From Microbacterium maritypicum (GTDB lineage: Bacteria > Actinomycetota > Actinomycetes > Actinomycetales > Microbacteriaceae), in contig NZ_WAAQ01000001.1 of the NCBI RefSeq assembly GCF_008868125.1, forward strand, positions 1,984,001 to 2,048,000: DNA of 64,000 nucleotides, in the 5' to 3' direction. The first letter of the stretch is position 1. Each line of letters begins with the position of its first letter. Below are positions 16,314-22,704 of the stretch, piece by piece. The notes beneath the pieces are model-generated. The model did not search any database. It had not been told where the DNA came from and saw only the letters and a list, made by a program, of their open reading frames with translations. Position numbers and translations under genes: made by a program.

Positions 16314-17519
16314 TCAGGGGAGAATCGTCCGCGCGCGGTCAACGATCTCGAGATTGTGGCCGAGTATCTTTTCTACCTCAGCGCCGTACGCGACGATCCT
16401 GCCGCCCGTTGCTTCTCGCGTCTTCGTCGTCGTCACGAGACTGTCGTTGAACATCCGGTCGTCGACGCAGAGAGTCTGAAACGCATCACGAATCGCGTCC
16501 CGGTTGGTCGCGAACTCATCATCCATTATGGACACATCGCCAAGGACAGCCGTCATTAGGTCGAAGACCGCGATGTTGAACCTGCGGATGTAGCCATCCT
16601 CGCCGTAGCGGAGGAAGGAATCCTTCTCCGTAAAGACGTCAAATGTCCGCCTAATCGCCAGTTCGCACCGCTCCGCGACAGTTTCGAAGTACGCCTCTCC
16701 GTCAGACGTCCAACGGGTCGCGCCCGCGATGCATGCATCGTCAAGGAAACCGCGAAGATTGCCCCGGTACGCCTCGATGTTTTCAAAGAACGCGGTGAAT
16801 CGAAGAAGCATCTCGGCATCGCGCATGCGGAAGTCTTCCCGCTTGATTCGTCTGGCCCTTTGGATCTCCGTGCTCGCTGCCGAACGCTCGTTGATCCACT
16901 TGGTGAAGTCGCTGGGGTAGAGCGCCTGCCGTAGCTCCTGAGGCGACAGAGACAGGCTTCCCTGGTTGAGACGCAGGAACACTTGATAGAGGACCGCAGG
17001 GTTCTTCCAGTTGCGCACCACAATCGTGCGGACCGGCTGCGCGAGGAAGTTCTCTGTCTGTGCCTGATGCAGCAAGGACGATGTCATGTCGTCGAAAGAG
17101 AGTCCCTCAAGTTCGGTTGCGAACTCGAGCTTCTTCAGGCGGAAGGGCTTGAATGTGTCGTCCGGTGCCGCGAACTGCTTGAGTGTGACAAGCCGCTGCT
17201 TCCCGTCGAGGACGATGAAGCGACCCTTCCGTTCCTTGTCCTCCGCCAGCACGATCTGAGGGACGGGCAAGCCAAGGATCAGAGACTCGATGTAAAGGCT
17301 CTTGCGGTCGATCGACCATGCATCGCGTCGCTGGAAAGTTGGATCGATGTCAAACGTCGTACCGATCCGCTCTAGGAGCGATTGAACGCTCCAATCCAGT
17401 GTGTAGAGGAGAAGGTCGGACAGATCATTGGTGGACAGCTCGTCGCCACCTCGAATCTCGTCTTCGGGTGACTCGTCCGGGATCTCTTCGACCAGGTCTG
17501 CAACCGTGGGATCAGTCAT
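16314..17519 (-). CDS. DUF262 (GmrSD N-terminal-like, ParB-fold) protein
   Basis: This 401-residue protein has the DUF262 signature: FQRRDAWS at residues 62-69, an ES-LILGLPVP helix, and the hallmark LDGKQR (104-109), normally DGQQR, followed by TLKQF. DUF262 domains occur in GmrSD-type modification-dependent restriction enzymes, where this motif belongs to the NTPase/DNase half. It lacks the C-terminal HNH (DUF1524) part of GmrSD; instead a separate HEPN protein follows. A leaderless promoter (TAGCCT, 6 nt before the ATG) drives the pair. Likely role: sensing or gating the HEPN effector in phage defence (inference). Confidence 0.8.
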   Translation of the reverse strand: MTDPTVADLVEEIPDESPEDEIRGGDELSTNDLSDLLLYTLDWSVQSLLERIGTTFDIDPTFQRRDAWSIDRKSLYIESLILGLPVPQIVLAEDKERKGRFIVLDGKQRLVTLKQFAAPDDTFKPFRLKKLEFATELEGLSFDDMTSSLLHQAQTENFLAQPVRTIVVRNWKNPAVLYQVFLRLNQGSLSLSPQELRQALYPSDFTKWINERSAASTEIQRARRIKREDFRMRDAEMLLRFTAFFENIEAYRGNLRGFLDDACIAGATRWTSDGEAYFETVAERCELAIRRTFDVFTEKDSFLRYGEDGYIRRFNIAVFDLMTAVLGDVSIMDDEFATNRDAIRDAFQTLCVDDRMFNDSLVTTTKTREATGGRIVAYGAEVEKILGHNLEIVDRARTILP

Positions 17520-17525
17520 GACCCT

Positions 17526-17531
17526 AGGCTA
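17526..17531 (-). promoter_or_regulatory. -10 box of leaderless DUF262-HEPN promoter
   Basis: TAGCCT on the minus strand, 6 nt from the DUF262 ATG. Confidence 0.6.
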
Positions 17532-17771
17532 GCGGCGGCGCAGCCGCGCTTGACTCGAATCTGCAACATAACTCGGAGACGGGAAGCGCCTCCTGGCGGC
17601 AAAGGAATCGCGGAGCGATTCCGCGGCAGCCGCGCCGCGTGGGCTGCGCGTGGGCTGCGATGTCCGACGGATCTCGCTAGATGGTGTTTGGCTCGCGGAC
17701 GGCACGATCCCAGACCTACCCCGATGGTCAGCCCCGCTCTCGCCTTCGCAACAGGCACGTGGCCGCGGCTG

Positions 17772-17811
17772 CGGTCCCCACACGATAAGGGGCATTGTTG
17801 TGTGGGGACCG
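17772..17811. repeat. Perfect 12-bp inverted repeat
   Basis: CGGTCCCCACAC and GTGTGGGGACCG enclose a 16-nt loop, GATAAGGGGCATTGTT. It could fold as an RNA hairpin on either strand or serve as a recombination or protein-binding site. No U-run follows, so it is a poor terminator. Confidence 0.6.
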
Positions 17812-18007
17812 AGGGTTCGCTCGGCGCGACGGTCCTGCGGCGCGAACGACTTTCATCTGGGCGCCGCGAGTAGTCCCCCGGCGCGATGCCGCTGAATCAT
17901 GCGCATTCGAATGCTCCTGCACTTAAATCGACGGATGCGGGGCCTGCTCCGCTCCCGCACGGGCGCACGGTGATCATCAACTCGCCTTCGGCGGTGCATT
18001 TGACTCA

Positions 18008-18013
18008 TATCCT
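18008..18013 (+). promoter_or_regulatory. -10 box of leaderless promoter (HNH protein)
   Basis: TATCCT, 6 nt before the ATG at 18020. The nearby TTGACT is too close to be its -35. Confidence 0.55.
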
Positions 18014-18019
18014 GAAGCC

Positions 18020-19075
18020 ATGACGCCCTCCCCTATTGTTCCTCCCGCCGCTGAGCAACCGATCACGCATTATGATCCAGCCTCTCGAGATGCAGCTCTC
18101 CTTCGTTGGTCGCTGTACATGGCTGACAACGGTCGGTGCTACCTCTGCAGCAAGACGACTCCGTTCGTGAGTGTTCAGGTGGACCATCTGATCCCGAAAC
18201 GGTTGAAGCCTGCGGATTTCAATGACATCTGGGAGCGGCTGGGCGGCGACCTCCCGAACTTGGGTCCTCATCACATCTCGAACCTGCGAGCTATCTGCTC
18301 CGACTGCAACTCGTCGCGGGTGAAGGGAGCCTCGACGCTCGCGGAGGGTTATCTCGCTGCGCAACTCACCAACTCTGCCCGCATCAGCAAGCTTGCGTTC
18401 GCCGTGCAGTCGAGAATGCGGCGTGACCGGGCGGTCGGCGAATCTGCCGTGAAAGTCACCAGCGCGGCAGATGACGAGGACTTCCGCGTGCTTTGGGAGG
18501 AGGGTCTCAGCCAAGCCCTGATGGGCACGCTTCACATGGCCGCGCAGGCAATCGAGCCCTCCTCGGGCGCAGAGTCCCTCGTTATGGCGGGTGAGACCGC
18601 AGTGATCCTACGCACGAGCATGTCTCCGGACGCGGCTCGGTTGATGGGCGCAGTCCAACTCGTAAGTGGCGTCCCGCTCGTCAGGATCACCGAGAGCCTG
18701 ATCCCTGACGCAGTCGAAGTTGTTGCCGAGCGCCATCGCGAGTTCGCAGAATCGACGTTCCCAGATCTGCGTGGCGCGAACTCCGGCACCACGGACTGGT
18801 CCACAGCCACGTTCATCGTGACGTGGGAGTCCGCAACTATCGACGAGCAGATCTGTGTCTGTCGTGCAAGTGTTGCCCTCGATGGCGAAGTAACTGCCCC
18901 AGTCTCACTGCAGTCCGAGAACGGAGACGAGCTGATCGACATAAGTGGGCCCGAATGTGTCGTTGACGGATACGCCTTCTTTGAGGTCACAGTCGGAGTA
19001 GGTGATGGCGTGTATAACGTTGCCCTTCAGGACGAGAGTCTTGCTCCGTCGAGGAAGGATTCACAGCCCGCCTAG
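18020..19075 (+). CDS. HNH endonuclease with uncharacterised C-terminal domain
   Basis: This 351-residue protein has an N-terminal HNH module: Cys40 and Cys43 (CYLC), the catalytic pair Asp55-His56 in QVDHLIPKR, Asn88, and CSDCN at residues 93-97. The following 250 residues are a helical linker and then a beta-rich region (ATFIVTWES, VSLQSENGDELIDISG) that I do not recognise; it could be a ligand sensor. It is transcribed alone from a leaderless promoter, divergently from the DUF262-HEPN pair. Possibly a stand-alone nuclease effector of the defence island. Confidence 0.75.
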   Translation: MTPSPIVPPAAEQPITHYDPASRDAALLRWSLYMADNGRCYLCSKTTPFVSVQVDHLIPKRLKPADFNDIWERLGGDLPNLGPHHISNLRAICSDCNSSRVKGASTLAEGYLAAQLTNSARISKLAFAVQSRMRRDRAVGESAVKVTSAADDEDFRVLWEEGLSQALMGTLHMAAQAIEPSSGAESLVMAGETAVILRTSMSPDAARLMGAVQLVSGVPLVRITESLIPDAVEVVAERHREFAESTFPDLRGANSGTTDWSTATFIVTWESATIDEQICVCRASVALDGEVTAPVSLQSENGDELIDISGPECVVDGYAFFEVTVGVGDGVYNVALQDESLAPSRKDSQPA

Positions 19076-19103
19076 CGCGCCGTCACGCTACAACAAAAGT
19101 ACT

Positions 19104-19130
19104 GGGGACTGCTGACGGTTTGGTTGACTC
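19104..19130. repeat. IS3 terminal inverted repeat, left
   Basis: 27-bp inverted repeat identical to the reverse complement of 20341-20367. Confidence 0.92.
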
Positions 19131-19146
19131 GTCTTGTTTGGGGTTT

Positions 19147-20050
19147 TCAGGCCGCGTGAGCGGCTTGTGTGTTGATTATCTCGAACTCGATCGGGGTGCG
19201 CCTGCCGAGCCGTCGTTGTCGCCTTCGGCGGTGGTAGGTTCGCTCGATCCAGGTCACGATCTCGAGGCGGAGTTCTTGTCTCGAGTGCCACGTCTTCTTG
19301 TTGAGGACGTTCTTCTGCAGCAGCGCGAAAAACAACTTCATCGCGGCGTTGTCTGCGCATGCGCCGACGCGGCCCATCGATCCGGTGATCCCGCTCTGGC
19401 GCAGCAGCTCGACGAACTTCCGTGACCGAAATTGCGATCCGCGGTCCGAGTGCAGCGTCGTCCCGACCGGGTCGCGGAGCGCAACGGCATTGCGCAGCGC
19501 GGCGACGGCGAGTTCCGCGGTCATTCGAGAGTCGAGCGAGTAACCGACGATCCGGTTCGAGTGGACGTCTTTGATCGCGCAGAGATACAGCTTGCCCTCG
19601 TCGGTCCAACGTTCGGTGATGTCGGTCAACCACAACTGATCCACCCGGGGTCGCGGTGAAGTCGCGGATCACGAGATCGTCGTGGACGGGAGGTCACGCT
19701 CTCCTGTTCAGGCCGCGTTTCTTCGAGAACACGCTCCAGAGTCGCTGCTCTGAGCGCAGTCTCCACACGCGCCGTTCCGACGCTGCCAGCCCGGCCTCGG
19801 CTTCGATCTCGTCAGAGATGAACCGATACCCGAACGCGGGATCGTCGCGGTGAAGATCGACCGCGGCGTTGGTGAGGTGAGCGTTATCCCAGTCCCGTTG
19901 CGAGACGGGGTTCGCACGCCATCGGAAGAATGCTTGCTTGCTGAAGCCCAGCACCCGGCAGGTCACCGCGACCGGAATTCGGTCAGCGACCAGTTCGCGG
20001 ACCAGCGGGAACATCATTTGGGGAGTGATGCCTGCGACAGATAGGCGGCC
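19147..20050 (-). pseudogene. IS3-family transposase OrfB (DDE integrase), disrupted
   Basis: Two pieces make up orfB. The first part has LSVAGITPQMMFPLVREL and a helix-turn-helix-like RVLGFSKQAFFRWRA, and stops at an in-frame TGA (19694-19696) where similar proteins continue to PPVHDDLV. The frame resumes (PPVHDDLVIRDFTATPG) and then shifts near 19640 into QLWLTDITERWTDEG. The DDE core retains Asp in LTDIT and HSDRGSQF, but the expected Glu of NAAMESF is Lys (NAAMKLF). Nonsense, frameshift and catalytic substitution together mean it is dead. The upstream boundary is approximate because orfB normally starts by programmed frameshift from orfA. Confidence 0.88.
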
Positions 20051-20307
20051 GCTCGGCGGAGGATCTCGTTCTGCTGCCCGAGCAGTCGGATGCGTTTGCG
20101 GGCTTCGCGCAGCTCGGTCGCGTCGGTCTGGGTCACGCCGGGCTTGATGCCGTCTTCGGCGTCCGCGATCTTGAGCCATCGTTGCAGGAACGACTCGGAG
20201 ACACCGAAGTCTTTCGCGATCCGGCTGATCGGGGCTTCGCCTCGACGCGCGACCGCGATGACGTCGTTCCGGAACTCTTTGGGGAGTACTTTCGGCACGG
20301 TGACCAT
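20014..20307 (-). CDS. IS3-family transposase OrfA (helix-turn-helix)
   Basis: This 97-residue protein (MVTVPKVLPKEFRNDVIAVA) has an N-terminal helix-turn-helix (ISRIAKDFGVSESFLQRWL) and a leucine-zipper-like helix (ELREARKRIRLLGQQNEIL), the standard OrfA layout. OrfA binds the inverted repeats and normally yields OrfAB by frameshifting. The frame is intact but its partner is not, so it may act only as a binding protein on the ends. Confidence 0.9.
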   Translation of the reverse strand: MVTVPKVLPKEFRNDVIAVARRGEAPISRIAKDFGVSESFLQRWLKIADAEDGIKPGVTQTDATELREARKRIRLLGQQNEILRRAAAYLSQASLPK

Positions 20308-20340
20308 CCTTCCGTGAGAACCGAAATCCTCACAGCGTTG

Positions 20341-20367
20341 GAGTCAACCAAACCGTCAGCAGTCCCC
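20341..20367. repeat. IS3 terminal inverted repeat, right
   Basis: Partner of 19104-19130; identical over 27 bp. Confidence 0.92.
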
Positions 20368-20470
20368 TTTCCTCTTTTCTGCGACCGTCCGGCAAGCCGA
20401 AAAGCCTTGTGAACACGACTTGGGACGACTGTTGGCTCACCCTTGCACCCATCCCTATGAGCAACTGTGT
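20368..20470. other. Unassigned 103-bp island end
   Basis: Lies between the IS3 element and the broken comEC. Reading inward from comEC it begins ACACAGTTGCTCATAGGG and has no coding signal. It may be the surviving end of the element that made the original insertion, but I could not match it to a family. Confidence 0.4.
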
Positions 20471-20475
20471 CCCCG
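20471..20475. repeat. Right copy of 5-bp flanking direct repeat
   Basis: CCCCG, matching 11581-11585 at the other end of the island. Confidence 0.6.
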
Positions 20476-21200
20476 CTGACGGCGGTGAGGTGGCTGAGGC
20501 CGCTGATGCGCATGTCTTCGTTCAAAGCAGGCGTCACCGCACGGGTGTCGCCCACCGCGAGGCCGGGTAGAAGGCCGGATCCTGGCTCCGGCAGGCGCAG
20601 CGAGCGTTCGACGAACGCGTGCTTGAGGGCCGCCGCGACTCCGAAGGCACCGGACGCGGGTGAGATGACCTCCGCGTCACTCGCGAAGACGACCAGCGCC
20701 GAATGCTCCCCCGCATCGGTCACCGAAGACTCTCCCACCACCCGGATCCGCGCTCCGAGGTCGAAGCCTTCGGCTGGATCGACGCCGAGGCGCACCGGCG
20801 CGCTGGACGCGGCCGGATGCCCCGGCAGACCGAGCGCGGTCGTCGCCGCTTCGAACCACAGCCGCCCGTCTCGTCCGACCGAGGCGGAGGATGTCACCTC
20901 GGCAGTGATCTCGACGACCCGCCCGTCCCATCGCATGGCCGCCTCCCGCGCGGGGAGGGCGAACCCGACGCAGGCCGCCGCCGCTGCCATCGTGGCCAGC
21001 ACCACGACCACGAAGCCCCCGTGGTCGCGCTGACCACGCGCGCCGTGCGACCGGCGGCACACGAAGACCAGCACTCCCACCGCGGCTGTCGTGCACGCGC
21101 CGGCACACCCCCACGCGACCGCCGGGAGCAGCACGCACAGCAGCACCACACCCCACACCGCCACCGCGAGCGGCACCAGCCGAAGGTCACGCGCCCTCAC
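20471..21200 (-). pseudogene. comEC, truncated N-terminal piece
   Basis: About 243 residues (MRARDLRLVPLAVAVWGVV to SGLSHLTAVSG) align along their length with the intact comEC N terminus. The gene then runs into island sequence, and the frame continues meaninglessly into the IS. The GTG start overlaps the comEA stop (GTGA). It encodes the first helices and OB-like domain only and lacks the channel and metallo-beta-lactamase parts, so it cannot transport DNA. The next codons of the original gene are at 11498-11585. Confidence 0.92.
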
Positions 21201-21811
21201 ACTCTGACCCCGTCGCGGAGTCCCGCGAGCAGCTTCTCGCCGATTCCGGGCACGGCGAGAAGATCATCGACCGACGTGAACCTGCCGTTCTCCTCCCGCC
21301 AGGCGATAATCCGCTCCGCGAGTGCCGGTCCGATACGCGGCAGCGTCTCCAACGCGGCCTGATCCGCAGCGTTGAGGTCGATGCGGTCATCGCCCGGTGG
21401 CGGTGCTGCGCCGCCGGGCGCACCGCCCGCCGCACCGGCTGCCGGCACCACGACCTGCTCCCCGTCTTCGAGCACACGTGCGAGATTGACCGCAGCCAGG
21501 TCGGCATCGGTGGTCGTCCCGCCCGCGGCCGCCAGCGCATCGACGAGTCGCGCGTCGAGATCGAGCACGTAGAGCCCCGGCTTCTCGACGGCGCCCAGAA
21601 CGTGCACGTAGAGATCGCCGGACGGCTCGGCGCCGGATCCGTTCCCCGATCCGGCATCGGTCAGCGGCACCGATTCGACCGGGGCCGCCTGCCCCCGCAT
21701 GATGCCGAGCCCGACAGCAGCCGACAGCACGACGAGCGCCAGCACCACCGCCGCGCCTATGCTCAGCCGCAGGCGATGACGGGGCGGAAGGGGTGCCTGC
21801 GGGGATGCCAT
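21197..21811 (-). CDS. comEA: ComEA competence DNA receptor
   Basis: This 204-residue protein has one N-terminal membrane helix (AAVVLALVVLSAAVGLGIM), a Gly/Ser linker, an SLBB domain (VHVLGAVEKPGLYVL), an Ala/Gly/Pro-rich spacer and C-terminal helix-hairpin-helix motifs (IDLNAADQAALETLPRIGP, FTSVDDLLAVPGIGEKL). ComEA binds double-stranded DNA at the cell surface and passes it to ComEC. It is leaderless: TAACGT ends 6 nt before the ATG. The downstream comEC in its own operon is broken, so it would have to work with the comEC at 9024-11348. Confidence 0.94.
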   Translation of the reverse strand: MASPQAPLPPRHRLRLSIGAAVVLALVVLSAAVGLGIMRGQAAPVESVPLTDAGSGNGSGAEPSGDLYVHVLGAVEKPGLYVLDLDARLVDALAAAGGTTTDADLAAVNLARVLEDGEQVVVPAAGAAGGAPGGAAPPPGDDRIDLNAADQAALETLPRIGPALAERIIAWREENGRFTSVDDLLAVPGIGEKLLAGLRDGVRV

Positions 21812-21817
21812 CCGGCC

Positions 21818-21823
21818 ACGTTA
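21818..21823 (-). promoter_or_regulatory. -10 box of leaderless comEA promoter
   Basis: TAACGT followed by GGCCGG and the ATG. Confidence 0.6.
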
Positions 21824-21983
21824 GGCGGGTCGCGTGTCCCCGATCGGCGCCTCGGACATCAGCCGTGGACAAGTGTCTGAGATGGCGCCCCGTGCAGGAG
21901 ATCGCCCAACTGCACGCAGCGTCTCCTCCGTCCGACCGATGCGGCTACTTCTCCGGACGGATGCTCTTCGGATGCCCTTTCCG

Positions 21984-21989
21984 TACGTT
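21984..21989 (+). promoter_or_regulatory. -10 box of leaderless PAP2 promoter
   Basis: TACGTT, 7 nt before the ATG at 21997. Confidence 0.45.
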
Positions 21990-21996
21990 CGTAGGC

Positions 21997-22635
21997 ATGC
22001 CTTCGACACGTCTGCCCGCGCGCAGTCTCCTGCCCGCGGTCCTCACGATCTGCACCGCGGCCCTCCTGCTGACGATTCCGATGCCCGGCAGCGTGAGCGT
22101 GCTCGGCACGCGGTGGCTCCATTCAACCGCCGCCGGAATGCCCGGACTCGAGCTGATCTCCGACGCGGGACTGATGCTGCTCGCAGCCACGACGGCCGTG
22201 TCTCTGGGACGCACCTGGTGGAGTCATCCGGAACACCGACCACGAATCGTGATGGCCGCCGCGGGTGTCGCTCTCGCATACGTCCTGAGTGAGGGCGGGA
22301 AGCTCGTCTTCGCCCAGGAGCGCCCGTGCACCGTGTGGCTGATCGCCGCCGAATGCCCGCCTCCGGGAGACTGGTCGCTGCCGTCGAATCACGCGACGCT
22401 CGCGTTCGGTGCTGCTGCCGCCATCGCTCTGACGGTCGGGCGTTCCTGGCTCACCTGGTCGGCGATGGCGCTCGCCACGGTGGTCGCGGTCGCACGGGTC
22501 GCCCAGGGCGTCCACTACCTCCACGACATCGCGCTCGGTGCACTGCTCGGTGTCGCCGTGCCGATCATCGTCGTCGCGTTGTCGGAGAGACTTCGAGAAT
22601 CTCTGCGCACCGGATCGTCGGCACGCCCCGAATGA
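21997..22635 (+). CDS. PAP2-family membrane phosphatase
   Basis: This 212-residue membrane protein has the three PAP2 phosphatase motifs: KLVFAQERP (K-x6-RP), LPSNH (for PSGH), and R-x5-H-x3-D in ARVAQGVHYLHD. Such enzymes remove phosphate from lipids such as phosphatidate or undecaprenyl diphosphate on the outer membrane face. The ATG at 21997 begins just before the first helix and follows a leaderless -10 box; the open frame upstream has no family-like sequence. Confidence 0.88.
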   Translation: MPSTRLPARSLLPAVLTICTAALLLTIPMPGSVSVLGTRWLHSTAAGMPGLELISDAGLMLLAATTAVSLGRTWWSHPEHRPRIVMAAAGVALAYVLSEGGKLVFAQERPCTVWLIAAECPPPGDWSLPSNHATLAFGAAAAIALTVGRSWLTWSAMALATVVAVARVAQGVHYLHDIALGALLGVAVPIIVVALSERLRESLRTGSSARPE

Positions 22636-22704
22636 GATCAGGGACCTCGCGGCGTACCGCGGGGCCCCTGACCGGATCATCGTCCTCCGTGGAGGAAGAG
22701 GTGA

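Larger units (their letters stand above)
17520..18019. other. Noncoding divergent region with three dyads
   Basis: About 500 bp between the divergent DUF262 and HNH genes with no supported gene. It holds a GGAATCGC/GCGATTCC hairpin (17604-17622), a 12-bp perfect inverted repeat with 16-nt loop (17772-17811), a 12-bp palindrome GCATTCGAATGC (17903-17914), and a direct repeat of GCGTGGGCTGC near 17638-17660. Besides two leaderless promoters at its edges, its content is unexplained. Confidence 0.5.
19104..20367 (-). mobile_element. IS3-family insertion sequence, inactivated
   Basis: A 1,264-bp element with perfect 27-bp terminal inverted repeats (19104-19130 and 20341-20367, both reading GGGGACTGCTGACGG and on into the element). 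It carries orfA and orfB on the minus strand, as IS3 elements do. No direct repeat is visible (left flank AGTACT, right flank TTTCCT), so one side was probably deleted or rearranged after insertion. orfB is broken, so the copy cannot move by itself. Confidence 0.92.
11586..20470. mobile_element. Genomic island inserted in comEC (candidate defence island)
   Basis: An 8,885-bp block separates two pieces of one comEC and is flanked by CCCCG direct repeats. Its genes are accessory: HEPN-type proteins, a DUF262 protein, HNH nucleases, small peptides and a degraded IS3-family element. Parts, notably 15.7-17.5 kb, are visibly poorer in GC than the core. The outer ends (ACTTTTCCGAGC on the left; ACACAGTTGCTC reading inward on the right) are not convincing inverted repeats. 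No integrase or working transposase is present, so the mobilising machinery is lost or acted in trans. Positions 11586-11748 hold no gene that I can recognise. Confidence 0.7.

Noticed and set aside
17772..17811. The perfect inverted repeat as an integron attC site or an IS end
   Set aside because: No integrase, no attC-like core triplets and no partner repeat in the island; kept only as an unexplained repeat.
20133..20470. In-frame continuation of broken comEC into the island and IS3
   Set aside because: The continuation has no similarity to ComEC or any family and reads backwards frames of orfA; it is chance readthrough.
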